NCBI GenBank assembly: GCA_028335865.1
Contig: JAOKTA010000001.1
Span: forward strand, 1-64,000
Direction of reading: 5' to 3'
Length of the DNA: 64,000 nucleotides
Source: Candidatus Nitrosopumilus sp.
Lineage (GTDB): Archaea; Thermoproteota; Nitrososphaeria; Nitrososphaerales; Nitrosopumilaceae
This document shows positions 34,643 to 44,457 of the stretch, piece after piece. The notes beneath the pieces are model-generated. The model saw nothing but the letters and a program-made list of their open reading frames with translations. It was not told where the DNA came from and did not search any database. The stretch's first letter is position 1. Each line of letters opens with the position of its first letter. The translations under genes were made by a program, and so were the position numbers.

Positions 34643-36726
34643 ACTCGATTATAATGACCAGGTTTTGATTCATAAATAGATGCTTCTCTAAGCATTCTTC
34701 TAATGTAGTTTCTTGCTTCTTCTTCACTAAATTTTTCACTTTTTTCAAGTTCTTCTACAAATGCTCTTTCTTCAACTGGGACTTTATTATCACCTTCAAG
34801 ACTTTTTAGTATATCCATGAATAATTGCATTTTTGAAACCTCACTTCTAGGTCTACCTTGTAAAACACCAAGATCAACTTTACCAGTATTAACATCAACA
34901 CCAGCATCTTGAAGCATGCTTTGAATTAGAAATATGGCACGGTCAGCATCTTCCTCTTCAACCTTGTCTTTCATGAGTAATCTAGCCCTGGCTGTTGAAA
35001 GTCGAATAATTCCTTCTAATTGTCTAGGAGTGACAGTAATCATTTCTTCAGATTCTACATTTCTCATCTGTAAATAATAATCAAGAATTTTTGCTTCAGC
35101 TTCTTTTGTTAATTCAGGGGTACCGCGTTTTGCATATGAAAGGTATTTTGTTAACAAATCAACTTCAACTACAGATTTTTTATCAGTTCCAGAGCTAGTA
35201 TTTCTTCTAATGATATGTGTTGCAATTTGCGTATCTTTTTCTTTACTAGGAATATCCCTAACAACAAAAATCAAATCAAATCTTGTCAATAGAGGAATAG
35301 GTAAATTTACATTTTCTGTAATATTTTTGAATGGATCATATTTTCCATACATAGGGTTTGCTGCAGCTAAAATTGATGTTCTAGCATTGAGGGTAGCTAC
35401 AATTCCACCTTTTGCGATACTTGCAGATTGTTGCTCCATAACTTCGTGTAACGCACTTCTATCCTCAGGTTTCATTTTATCAAATTCATCTATACTAACT
35501 AAACCTTGATCACCAAGTACAACTGCTCCTGCTTCTAACATCATAATTCCAGATTTATCACGAACTACAGCAGCTGTAAGTCCTGCAGCTGTTGAACCTC
35601 TACCAGAAGTGTACAAACCTCTTGGTGCAATTCTTGCACAAAATTTTAACATTTCACTTTTTGCAGTACCAGGATCTCCAACTAAAAATACATTGATGTC
35701 TCCTCTAATTTTACTGCCGTCACCCAACAATCTTTGATTAGAACCAACAATGAGTAAGAGAATAGCTTCTTTGATTAATGTCTGACCTTGGATGTGCGGA
35801 GCAAAGGAATCTATCAATCTTTGATAAACATCAGAACTTTGACCAAGAGATTTAATTCGTCGTTCATCTTCTGGAGAGATTTCTTCTCTTCCAATTTTTC
35901 TATCAGTTTTAGAACCACGACCACTCAAAAATTCAATATTATTACCTTCAATTCTCAATCTATACAATCCACTATGACCTCTTTGAACACCGGCAACAGA
36001 CTCTTGTTCTACTCTAACTACGCCTGTAAGAATAATTCTGTCACCAGGTCTTGAATTATCAACTAAATCTTGTCTAATTGTGACATCAACGTAATGAGGT
36101 AATTGTCCTGGAGGTAAATCTTCAGGAAGTTCTTGTAACCTAAGAATTTGAAAATCAATAAACTTACTTGCTTCAGGCTTTAATTCAAAATCTCTTTGTT
36201 TGCAACTTGGATTATCACAAATTACAGGTATTTTTGCATCCATTCCTTTTAGTTGAATAATTTTTGTAATGTGCTCATCAGGACAAGTAAAGACTAATTC
36301 TTTTGCAAGTGGTTTTACTTCTGATGCTCTAACAACCATTCCGGAAACACTGGTAATATTTCCAATTGTTTCAGCATTGATTTGTCTTAAACTTCTCTCT
36401 AATGGAAAATTAGCTATTCTTACACGAACTTCTTCCTTAATTTTTTCTGCATAACCTGGAAATCTTGTTTGCAATGCTTCCTTAATTGCTCTTCCAAAAG
36501 CATCAAAAATTCTATCAGGATTTTCAGAAAATATAATTTCTATTTCAGGTTCAGTTACAAGATCATTATAATCAACTACAATGTATTTTGCATTTTTTGG
36601 CATCATTGAATCAATGGCATCAACGTATCTGTAATTTCCTTGTTTATCCTTGAATCTAGTTAAAAATTGTTTTACTTTATCTGATAATGCAGAATCAGTA
36701 AATGTACTAGTTTGCGTATTACTCAT
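34639..36726 (-). CDS. mcm: Replicative DNA helicase MCM
   Basis: A 695-residue AAA+ helicase that unwinds DNA at the fork. The N-terminal domain has a zinc site (CPDEH ... CDNPSC), followed by the beta-hairpin region. Walker A 'VGDPGTAKSEMLKF', Walker B 'VSIDEFDKM' and the arginine finger 'LLTRFDLIF' are intact, and a winged helix forms the C-terminus. Its start overlaps the GINS gene by 8 bases, which puts two parts of the replicative helicase complex in one message. Confidence 0.97.
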   Translation of the reverse strand: MSNTQTSTFTDSALSDKVKQFLTRFKDKQGNYRYVDAIDSMMPKNAKYIVVDYNDLVTEPEIEIIFSENPDRIFDAFGRAIKEALQTRFPGYAEKIKEEVRVRIANFPLERSLRQINAETIGNITSVSGMVVRASEVKPLAKELVFTCPDEHITKIIQLKGMDAKIPVICDNPSCKQRDFELKPEASKFIDFQILRLQELPEDLPPGQLPHYVDVTIRQDLVDNSRPGDRIILTGVVRVEQESVAGVQRGHSGLYRLRIEGNNIEFLSGRGSKTDRKIGREEISPEDERRIKSLGQSSDVYQRLIDSFAPHIQGQTLIKEAILLLIVGSNQRLLGDGSKIRGDINVFLVGDPGTAKSEMLKFCARIAPRGLYTSGRGSTAAGLTAAVVRDKSGIMMLEAGAVVLGDQGLVSIDEFDKMKPEDRSALHEVMEQQSASIAKGGIVATLNARTSILAAANPMYGKYDPFKNITENVNLPIPLLTRFDLIFVVRDIPSKEKDTQIATHIIRRNTSSGTDKKSVVEVDLLTKYLSYAKRGTPELTKEAEAKILDYYLQMRNVESEEMITVTPRQLEGIIRLSTARARLLMKDKVEEEDADRAIFLIQSMLQDAGVDVNTGKVDLGVLQGRPRSEVSKMQLFMDILKSLEGDNKVPVEERAFVEELEKSEKFSEEEARNYIRRMLREASIYESKPGHYNRV

Positions 36727-37237
36727 TTCTGGTTCCTCTTACTTGATTTTCAAATTCTTTACTATTATCATAGATAGTTTTGTAGAAAATATTTTCTTCA
36801 ACTGTTAGTTGTTTGTAAATATCAGAATTTAGTTTAATAGAATCTGCAAGCTTTACAATTTTACCTCTTCTCATTCTAAATAATTCCAATAGTATACTTT
36901 CAACTTGATCAAAATCATTGCGGTCAAATTCTTTTATTGATTCTTTTAATTTTATATAAAAATGAGGTTCTAATGTGGATAATTGGTATTCTCCAACCAT
37001 TTTTTCTTTAGATAATGCTTGTTTTAATTGAGTAATCATATCAGGTGAATCCAACGTGCCCACACCGCTATCATTCAAGATTTTTCCAATCCATTGAGGC
37101 ATGTTATTTGTATCACCCTGAATACCTTCAATTTTGATGCCAGCAATATTGTACTTAAAATCCTGATTAACTGTAAGTTTAGCATCCTTTAGCCTATATC
37201 CTATAGTATGCACTTTTTCTATTTTTTCAATTTCCAT
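36719..37237 (-). CDS. GINS complex subunit
   Basis: A 172-residue protein. The segment 'LELFRMRRGKIVKLADSI ... LTVEENIFYKTIYD' is the GINS alpha-domain signature, and 'NMPQWIGKILNDSGVG' near residue 45 resembles the B-domain region, giving a B-then-A order as in Gins23-type proteins. GINS binds MCM and the recombinase-like Cdc45/RecJ partner to form the active helicase. It is the first gene of the GINS-MCM-Hel308 operon. Confidence 0.82.
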   Translation of the reverse strand: MEIEKIEKVHTIGYRLKDAKLTVNQDFKYNIAGIKIEGIQGDTNNMPQWIGKILNDSGVGTLDSPDMITQLKQALSKEKMVGEYQLSTLEPHFYIKLKESIKEFDRNDFDQVESILLELFRMRRGKIVKLADSIKLNSDIYKQLTVEENIFYKTIYDNSKEFENQVRGTRNE

Positions 37238-37431
37238 ATGAGATCACTTATCAATTTTAGATCCTCAAGTATCGGATCGATCAATTCTGTTAACAATTTA
37301 GTGAGATCATTTGATCCTAATTAATCACAGCCTGACTACAGAGTACATGAGAATAGTTTTTGATTTTAAGATATGGCATAAGAGAATAACCAATTCGGAT
37401 TTATTAGTGGGATTAGAGTTTCGATATTCGT

Positions 37432-38382
37432 ATGTCTGCAACAGGAATGTGGGTAGAAAAATATCGACCTAAAGAAATTTCAGAGATTATAGGTCAAACT
37501 GAAATTATCGGGAGTTTAAAGGCGTTAATCAAAGATCCAACAGATATGCCCCATCTGATGTTTTCAGGCTCTGCAGGAGTAGGCAAAACAACTACAGCAT
37601 TATGCATTACAAGACAAATTCTAGGGGACAATATTGAAGGAAATCTTCTAGAGCTAAATGCTTCTGATGAAAGAGGCATAGGCATGGTTAGAGAAAAAGT
37701 AAAAAAGTTTTCAGCTTTTGCAGGATTATCAGATGCCCCATTTAAAATAATTATTTTAGACGAAGCAGATGAGATGACTTCAGATGCTCAAACAGCACTG
37801 AGAAGAATCATAGAAGACACTGCTAAAATTTGTAGATTTATCTTAATTGCAAATAATGTTTCAAAAATCATTGATCCAATTCAGAGTAGATGTGCAACAT
37901 TCAAGTTTACTATAGTGTCAGAAGAGGACATTATAGGTAGATTAGAAGTAATTTCTAAAAAAGAAAAAATAAAGACAAATAAAAAAGGTCTAAAAGCAAT
38001 TTATGATTATTCAGAAGGGGATTTGAGACATGCGATTAATTTAATGCAAGCAACTGCAAGTCTTGGTGAAATTACTGAAGAAACTGTGAAAGTCTCATCA
38101 GGGTTAACTAAAACAAGTGATGTGGATGAGGTTTTAAAAATTGCATTGTCAGGTGATGTCATAAAATCAAGAGAGAAAATGATTGAATTGATTAAAGTTT
38201 ACGGAATGTCAGTGTCAGATTTTCTAAAGTACATTAACTCAGCTGTCTTCAAATCTAAACATGAAAAATTATCAGATATTTTAGAAGTAATAGCAAAGTA
38301 TGATTATAGAATTTTAGTTGGGGCAAATTCTGAAATTCAATTATCTGCAATGCTTGCAGAACTTGCAAAAATAGAAAAATAA
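37432..38382 (+). CDS. rfcS: Replication factor C small subunit
   Basis: A 316-residue AAA+ protein forming most of the clamp-loader ring. 'WVEKYRPKEISEIIGQ', Walker A 'SGSAGVGKTTTAL', Walker B 'IILDEADEMT' and the SRC motif 'QSRCATFKF' are all present. It is transcribed away from the GINS operon across a 194-bp gap. The stop codon is three bases before the 3' end of the convergent tRNA-Ser. Confidence 0.96.
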   Translation: MSATGMWVEKYRPKEISEIIGQTEIIGSLKALIKDPTDMPHLMFSGSAGVGKTTTALCITRQILGDNIEGNLLELNASDERGIGMVREKVKKFSAFAGLSDAPFKIIILDEADEMTSDAQTALRRIIEDTAKICRFILIANNVSKIIDPIQSRCATFKFTIVSEEDIIGRLEVISKKEKIKTNKKGLKAIYDYSEGDLRHAINLMQATASLGEITEETVKVSSGLTKTSDVDEVLKIALSGDVIKSREKMIELIKVYGMSVSDFLKYINSAVFKSKHEKLSDILEVIAKYDYRILVGANSEIQLSAMLAELAKIEK

Positions 38383-38385
38383 AAA

Positions 38386-38469
38386 CGCCGAGAGAGGGAT
38401 TTGAACCCCCGCGTACTTGCGTACACAGGCTCTCAAGGCCCGCGCTCTACCGGACTAAGCGACCTCGGC
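38386..38469 (-). tRNA. tRNA-Ser(TGA)
   Basis: The minus strand has acceptor GCCGAGG/TCTCGGC, anticodon stem CGGGC/GCCTG around loop CTTGAGA (anticodon TGA), a long variable arm with stem GTAC/GTAC, T-arm GGGGG/TTCAAAT/CCCTC and discriminator G, as expected for a class II serine tRNA. CCA is not encoded. Confidence 0.94.
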
Positions 38470-38540
38470 AAAAAATGTTGAAAATAGTGATTAAAATCTG
38501 TTGATAATTAAATAGAAAAATAAGAAAAAAGAAAAAATCT

Positions 38541-39089
38541 TTAATCGTGTGCGTGTGGATTTTCGCCGCTGGATTTCATAAGTACATATGTTCCGGCTGC
38601 TTTTTCGTGCCATTCTTGGTTGGCTGATTCAATAAGGATTGCTCCTTCAGGACAAATTTCTTGACATGCCATACAAACCGTACAATCATGTTCTCTGATT
38701 GGTTGTGATTTGTCGGTATAATCTAATCTTTCATCCATTTCTGTTAAACCAGTACCTTCAAAGGTTGTATCCATACAGTCTGCTGCAGGAATATCTTGTT
38801 CGGTTCTGAACCATTGGAATGTTTGAACTGGACATACACTCATGCATGAACCAGCTGCTACACATGAATCCCAATCGACTGCAACGCTAGTACCATGAAT
38901 TCCAAGAGGAACTTGTTCTTCCCCTCTTTCTGCATAGGCTGCCTTTACATCTTCGTTTGAGAATGCTGCACCATCTGTTCTTCCTTCACCCCAGATATAG
39001 TGGAAATTTTCACCATCACCGTGGCTTGTTTTTCCTTTTGGTTCTACATCGTTGTGACAAAAGTCTTCTGGTATTTGTAGATCTGCCAT
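38541..39089 (-). CDS. Zinc-type two-cluster ferredoxin (paralogue A)
   Basis: A 182-residue ferredoxin with two cluster motifs: 'CVAAGSCMSVCP' at about residues 76-87 and 'CTVCMACQEICP' at about 137-148. The unusual C-x5-C-x3-CP spacing of the first motif and the long N-terminal extension match the zinc-containing ferredoxins of Sulfolobus. Before the first cluster lies 'LGIHGTSVAVDWD', which aligns with the Sulfolobus segment containing the zinc ligand His34; two further histidines (SHGD and NFHY) precede it. It probably carries electrons for Nuo, the FNR-like proteins or 2-oxoacid oxidoreductases (inference). Confidence 0.9.
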   Translation of the reverse strand: MADLQIPEDFCHNDVEPKGKTSHGDGENFHYIWGEGRTDGAAFSNEDVKAAYAERGEEQVPLGIHGTSVAVDWDSCVAAGSCMSVCPVQTFQWFRTEQDIPAADCMDTTFEGTGLTEMDERLDYTDKSQPIREHDCTVCMACQEICPEGAILIESANQEWHEKAAGTYVLMKSSGENPHAHD

Positions 39090-39102
39090 TAGTTCCGTAT
39101 AT

Positions 39103-39125
39103 TTAGAATATTATTTAAATCTAGA
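39103..39125 (-). promoter_or_regulatory. Promoter of ferredoxin A
   Basis: On the minus strand TCTAGATTTAAATAATATTC places TTTAAA 24 nt upstream of the ATG at 39089. Nearly the same block lies before ferredoxin B. Confidence 0.65.
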
Positions 39126-39187
39126 GAAAATTAGTCAAGACTAAATAAAAAATGAAAAATTTGAAGTATATAGAAAAGGGTTTAAAC

Positions 39188-39732
<545 letters not shown>

Positions 39733-39833
39733 TGCATCTAGTTAATACTAACAAATAAACTGAAAATTAATAGGATTAACAGGCAAAGAAAATTTCCTTA
39801 CGTTCATAACGCTGAACGATCAGTTATCTGGAT

Positions 39834-40499
39834 ATGGATATTATCAAATATGATGTTTACAGACAGCCAAATATCGGTGTTTTCATCAATGTTAATGATA
39901 CAATAGGATTAGTTCCAATGGGATTTGCAGAAACTAAAGCAAATAAACTAGCAGAATATTTGAATGTAGAAATTTTTCACACAGCAATTGCCAACACTAT
40001 GTTAATTGGTACATTGTCAGTAATGAACAATAAAGGAATTTTGTTACCATCCACTGCATATCAAGATGAATATGATTATTTAAAAAATGAAACAGATCTA
40101 GAAGTAGGAGTTTTAGATACTAAATTCAATGCACTTGGAAATGTAATTTGTGCCAATGATAAAGGAGCAATTGTTTCACCTGCATTATCAAAACAAGATT
40201 GTAAAGTGATATCAGATGTAATGGGCGTAGAAGTACTTCAAAAAAAGATAGCAGGATCTCATTTATCAGGAGTTTCACTTAAAGCAAATAATACAGGTGG
40301 TGTAATTCATCCAGAAGCAGAAGAAAAAGATATTAAAATTATTGAAGATTTGTTATCGGTAAATGTTGAACAAACTTCAATAAATGGCGGTGTTCCATAT
40401 GTTACATCAGGAATTTTAGCAAATAATCATTGTATTATAGTAGGTTCAATGACTAGCGGTTCTGAAATTATGAATTTAACTAGAGCGTTTCTAAATTAA
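39834..40499 (+). CDS. Translation initiation factor aIF6
   Basis: A 221-residue anti-association factor that binds the large ribosomal subunit and prevents premature joining. Five repeated pentein units are visible through recurring phrases such as 'IGVFINVNDTIGLVP', 'NNKGILLPSTA', 'NDKGAIVSPALS', 'NNTGGVIHPEA' and 'NNHCIIVGSMTSG'. The last 20 bases overlap the 3' end of convergent hisS. Confidence 0.95.
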   Translation: MDIIKYDVYRQPNIGVFINVNDTIGLVPMGFAETKANKLAEYLNVEIFHTAIANTMLIGTLSVMNNKGILLPSTAYQDEYDYLKNETDLEVGVLDTKFNALGNVICANDKGAIVSPALSKQDCKVISDVMGVEVLQKKIAGSHLSGVSLKANNTGGVIHPEAEEKDIKIIEDLLSVNVEQTSINGGVPYVTSGILANNHCIIVGSMTSGSEIMNLTRAFLN

Positions 40500-41760
40500 A
40501 AACAGACTTTGGATCATCAGTTAATTTTTCTAAAGAAATAGTTCCTTCAGTTCCAGTTTTCATATCTTTGAGTACAATATTTCCTTGTTCTAATTCTTGT
40601 GGTCCAACAATAATTGTAAATCTTGCAGTATTTGCAATATCCATTTGTTTTTTTAAATTTCTTCCTGCCAAATCAATATCAGTCGGTATTTTATTTAATC
40701 GAAGTAATGATGTAATAGAATGTGCAACTTTTTGCATATCATCGTTAATGTATAGAACTGAAACTCTTGGTTGTTCAATTTGAGAAATAATATTTTGTTC
40801 CTCCATAATTAGAATAATTCTTTCAACTCCACCTGCAACTCCAGTTGCACCAATATCATCTCTATTGAATGCTTTAGTTAATGTGTCATATCTTCCTCCA
40901 CCAGCTAAAGCACCAAGTTTAGAATTTTTATCAAATACTTCAAAAACAATTCCAGAGTAATAATCTAATCCTCTAACTATTCCAAAATTAATTCTAACAT
41001 TAGAGACTCCACGGTTTTCTAGAGATTCAAATAATGTTTTAATTTCATCCCAAGATTCCAATTCAGATACATCAAATAGAGATTCAACTTCTTTAATTGA
41101 TCCTTTAATTTGTGAAAATTCTAGAATTTTTTCTAAATTATCTCTAGAATACCTATCTTCAAATTCTTTAATTATTTCATCTTTTGATTTTTTTGCAATT
41201 TTATCAACTGCACGTAACATATCACCTACTAATTGTGGATCTTTTGAATCAAAAATTTTGTTAATGTATGATTCGACGAGATTTCTATGATTAACATCAA
41301 TTGTGATATTTTTGAGTAATAATGAATCAAACAATCTTGAAGTTAATTCAATAATTTCAGATTCTGATTCTAAATTTGATTTACCATAAATTTCAAGATC
41401 CCATTGATGGAAATATCGATAACGTCCTTTTTGAGGTTCATCATATCTGAACACACCGCCAAAACTAGAAATTTTTGCGGGAAGTTTCATAGATTTTTGA
41501 GATGTGGCATATCTTGTGAGACCCATTGTAAAATCAAATCTTAATGCAATTTCTCGATCTCCTTTATCTTTAAAATAATAAATTTCATCTCGAATTGCAG
41601 GGCCAGATTTAGTTTCAAGTGTAGATAATAGTTCAATTGGGGAAGGATCCATGAATGAAAATCCATACAGATTGGTTAGTTGTTTAAACTGAGATCTAAT
41701 ATGTTCGATATTTTCTGTCTCAGATTTTGTAAAATCTTTCATTCCACGTGGTAATTCCAA
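40480..41760 (-). CDS. hisS: Histidyl-tRNA synthetase
   Basis: A 426-residue class II synthetase with a TTG start (MELPRGMKDF). The motif 2 region 'FRYDEPQKGRYRYFHQWDLEIYG', the histidine-specific 'VRGLDYYSGIVFEVFD' and motif 3 'GATGVAGGVERI' are present, and a C-terminal anticodon-binding domain follows. Its own promoter-like element (GATATTTC on the plus strand) lies about 25 nt upstream; a short ORF with another promoter lies further upstream. Confidence 0.95.
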   Translation of the reverse strand: MELPRGMKDFTKSETENIEHIRSQFKQLTNLYGFSFMDPSPIELLSTLETKSGPAIRDEIYYFKDKGDREIALRFDFTMGLTRYATSQKSMKLPAKISSFGGVFRYDEPQKGRYRYFHQWDLEIYGKSNLESESEIIELTSRLFDSLLLKNITIDVNHRNLVESYINKIFDSKDPQLVGDMLRAVDKIAKKSKDEIIKEFEDRYSRDNLEKILEFSQIKGSIKEVESLFDVSELESWDEIKTLFESLENRGVSNVRINFGIVRGLDYYSGIVFEVFDKNSKLGALAGGGRYDTLTKAFNRDDIGATGVAGGVERIILIMEEQNIISQIEQPRVSVLYINDDMQKVAHSITSLLRLNKIPTDIDLAGRNLKKQMDIANTARFTIIVGPQELEQGNIVLKDMKTGTEGTISLEKLTDDPKSVFNLETL

Positions 41761-41805
41761 GTTAATTATCTGTTAGAGAGTTGTGATTTAGATATTTCTA
41801 TAATA

Positions 41806-41877
41806 TTATACAGTATTTTCTTCTAAATCTTGTTCAAGTTCAGGAAAATCATCCCACCAATTTTTAGTTGTAAACAT
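41806..41877 (-). CDS. Possible 23-residue peptide upstream of hisS
   Basis: ATG at 41877 opens a 23-codon frame: MFTTKNWWDDFPELEQDLEENTV. It is below the ORF track limit. A TATA-like box CTATAAGC lies exactly 25 nt upstream, the spacing seen at other leaderless genes in this window. The composition, with two tryptophans, acidic residues and no obvious repeat, looks protein-like. It contains no histidine codons, so it is not a hisS attenuation peptide of the classical kind. It could be a true small protein or chance. Confidence 0.4.
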   Translation of the reverse strand: MFTTKNWWDDFPELEQDLEENTV

Positions 41878-41902
41878 ATCTAAACAAAATAATTTTTCTT
41901 AG

Positions 41903-41908
41903 CTTATA
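41903..41908 (-). promoter_or_regulatory. TATA-like box before the 23-codon ORF
   Basis: TATAAG on the minus strand, 25 nt upstream of the ATG at 41877. The spacing is what makes it notable; the element itself is short. Confidence 0.4.
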
Positions 41909-41994
41909 GATCTTTGTAAAACAAAATAATTAAATTTACTAGTCAATTAAAAAGTGACTATTTTTTAGAGAGATTTTTTGTACAATTAGTGAAT

Positions 41995-42965
41995 ATGGAA
42001 AAAACTATTCTCGGAGACAATTTAGAAATTTGTAGAATTCTAAACGGAATGTGGCAGGAGGTCATGGTCAGATTGATTCAGAATTAGCAATACAAGATAT
42101 GAAAAAATATCAAGAATTAGGCTTTACAACATGGGATCTTGCAGATATTTATGGTCCCGCAGAGTCACTGATTGGAAAATTTAGTAAAAAAATAAAACAG
42201 AATATTCAAGCATTTACAAAATTTGTTCCAAATCCAGGACCAATGAGCAGCAGTATTGTAACTCACTATATTGATGAATCATTGGAAAAAATGAATGCAG
42301 ATTGCATTGATTTACTTCAATTCCATTGGTGGGACTATCAAGATTCAAGTTATCTTGACGCATTACAACATTTATCAAAATTACAAAATGAAGGGAAAAT
42401 AAAACATTTAGGACTTACAAATTTTGATACTAAAAGAATTAAAATAATCATTGAAAAAGGTTTTAAAATTATATCAAATCAAGTTCAATATTCTATTTTA
42501 GATCAAAGACCAGAAAAAATAATGGTTCCATTTTTTATCAAACATAAAATTCAAATCATCACATATGGAACATTGTTAGGAGGATTTTTTTCAGAAAAAT
42601 ATCTTAACACAGATGAACCAAGTAGAGCAGATTTAACTACAGCCAGTTTACAAAAATACAAAAATATGATTGACATATGGGGTGGATGGCAATTATTTCA
42701 AGAATTACTTGAAGTTTTAAACAGTATAGCAAAAAAACATGACTGTAGCATTGCAAATATTGCTACAAAATTCATTCTAGATAAACCACAAGTTGCAGGG
42801 GTAATAATTGGAGCAAGATTAGGAATTACAGATCATATAGAAGATAATAGTAAAGTTTTTGATTTAAAAATAGACCAAGAGGATATTTCATTAATATCCA
42901 CAGTTACTGCAAAAGCAAATGATTTGTTTAATACAATAGGTGATTGTGGGGACGAATATAGATAA
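41995..42965 (+). pseudogene. Aldo/keto reductase, probably frameshifted near the N-terminus
   Basis: The main frame (42051-42965, GTG start, 304 residues) is an NAD(P)H-dependent aldo/keto reductase: 'TTWDLADIYGPAESLIGKF', the lysine in 'FTKFVP', 'DLLQFHWWDY' and 'VIIGARLG' are family motifs. The expected N-terminus is found in a different frame just upstream: the ATG at 41995 opens MEKTILGDNLEICRILNGMWQ and then runs to a stop. The frames join at 'atgtggcaggaggt'. A loss of one 7-bp copy from an original gtggcaggtggcag would explain it. Either the gene is broken, the shorter GTG form is used, or the base sequence is wrong here. Confidence 0.7.
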
Positions 42966-42970
42966 AAAAG

Positions 42971-43762
42971 ATGGAAATTAAAATTGGATGTACCGGATGG
43001 AGTTATCAAGGATGGTCTGGAACTTTTTATCCAAAAAATCTAAAAAATTCCGAATGGCTAAACTATTATTCACAAATTTTTAGCATCACTGAAATAAATT
43101 CTACATTTTATAAAATCCCATCACAAGAAATTGTTAGAAGATGGAATGCAAATACACCAAGTCATTTTAAATTTACAGCAAAATTTCCATCTGTCATTAC
43201 ACATGAAAAAAGACTAGAAGGAATAAATTCAGAGATTTTTTCATTCTTAACATCACTCATACCAATTCATGAAAAAATTTCAGCGCTGGTATTACAATTA
43301 CCACCATCATTAAGTTTTGAAGAAGCCAAACCTAGATTGGAAGAACTTTTTGATATTTTACCTACTGATTTTGTATATCCAATTGAAGGAAGGCATAAAT
43401 CATGGTTTACAGATGAAGCATTGAATTATCTTAAACAAAAAAAACATTGTCTTGTATGGAATGTAGTAGAAGGCGTAAACAATCCAATGCCAACAACATC
43501 AAATTATCTTTACGTTAGATTAATTGGAGATAGGAGTATTTCAGATAATCAATTTGGTACAATAAGGAAAAATAAATCAGATTTAATTAAAAATTGGGCA
43601 CAAAAGTTAGCAGAAATTTCAGATATTCCACTTGCAATGGTAATGGCTAACAATCATTTTGAAGGATTTGGACCTGCAACTGCAAATACTTTAGGAAAAA
43701 ATTTAGGTATGCAGGAATTAATCTGGGAAGAAAAAAAACAAAAAACATTAGGAAATTTTTAA
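42971..43762 (+). CDS. DUF72 family protein
   Basis: A 263-residue TIM-barrel-like protein. 'IGCTGWSYQGWSGTFYP', 'EINSTFYKIPS', 'FKFTAKFPSVITHEKRL' and 'LPPSLSF' are the standard DUF72 (YecE-like) motifs. The biochemical role of the family is not settled. It follows the aldo/keto reductase with a 5-bp gap, so the two are probably cotranscribed. Confidence 0.92.
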   Translation: MEIKIGCTGWSYQGWSGTFYPKNLKNSEWLNYYSQIFSITEINSTFYKIPSQEIVRRWNANTPSHFKFTAKFPSVITHEKRLEGINSEIFSFLTSLIPIHEKISALVLQLPPSLSFEEAKPRLEELFDILPTDFVYPIEGRHKSWFTDEALNYLKQKKHCLVWNVVEGVNNPMPTTSNYLYVRLIGDRSISDNQFGTIRKNKSDLIKNWAQKLAEISDIPLAMVMANNHFEGFGPATANTLGKNLGMQELIWEEKKQKTLGNF

Positions 43763-43803
43763 ATTAAAACAGAATAGGATAAAATTTTGGTAAAAATAAA
43801 AAG

Positions 43804-44331
43804 TTAGTTACTAAGACCCATGGCCTCACCAAAATAATATCCCCCAAGTATAGTAATAGATGCCCAAATACATGAACCAATAAAAGTAAATAAAATAAAT
43901 TTAGGAATTTTCATTTTTAATAATCCAGCAGGCACTGAAATCATTTCTCTCATTACAGGAACCATTCTTCCGATTAAAACTGCCTTGTCACCATATTTTT
44001 CAAACCATATTTCTACACGTTCTAATTTTTCTTCAGAAATTCTAAAATTTTTTAAATATCGAAGTAAAACAGTACGTCCAAGTTTTAATGCAATTAGATA
44101 GATAACAGTTGTTCCAATTGTAGCACCAGATCCACCAAGAAGAATCATTGGAATAACACCAGATAAAGGAATTCCTTGTTGTGCTGCCAAAAATCCAGCT
44201 GTTGGAAATATTGCAAGAGTTGGAATTGGCGGGATTACAGTTTCAATTAATGCTGCAAAAAATATTCCTTCGTAAAGATGCTGGCCTAAAAAATCTGCAA
44301 TTATTGGTAAAAATGAATCAAATGGTTCCAT
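43804..44331 (-). CDS. DedA/VTT-domain membrane protein
   Basis: A 175-residue membrane protein with four to five helices. 'GIFFAALIETVIPPIPTLAIFPTAGFLA' and 'FEKYGDKAVLIGRMVPVMREMISVPAGLLKM' are the DedA signatures; family members are thought to help move lipids or lipid-linked sugars across the membrane. It is shorter than bacterial DedA proteins. It faces away from nothing obvious: a 126-bp gap separates it from the glycosyltransferase upstream. Confidence 0.9.
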   Translation of the reverse strand: MEPFDSFLPIIADFLGQHLYEGIFFAALIETVIPPIPTLAIFPTAGFLAAQQGIPLSGVIPMILLGGSGATIGTTVIYLIALKLGRTVLLRYLKNFRISEEKLERVEIWFEKYGDKAVLIGRMVPVMREMISVPAGLLKMKIPKFILFTFIGSCIWASITILGGYYFGEAMGLSN

Positions 44332-44457
44332 TTTTTTATTATAAAAAATCTCACTAAATTACCTTACGAGTAAAAGATTAACGAAATAATTAATTTTTGT
44401 GCCCAAATATCAGAATTTAAAGAAAAACACTATTTCATGAAAAAATTAAAAAATATT

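Noticed and set aside
37238-37431. Replication origin between GINS and RfcS
   Set aside because: No long inverted origin boxes and no orc1/cdc6 gene adjacent; only short related words, reported as a low-level observation.
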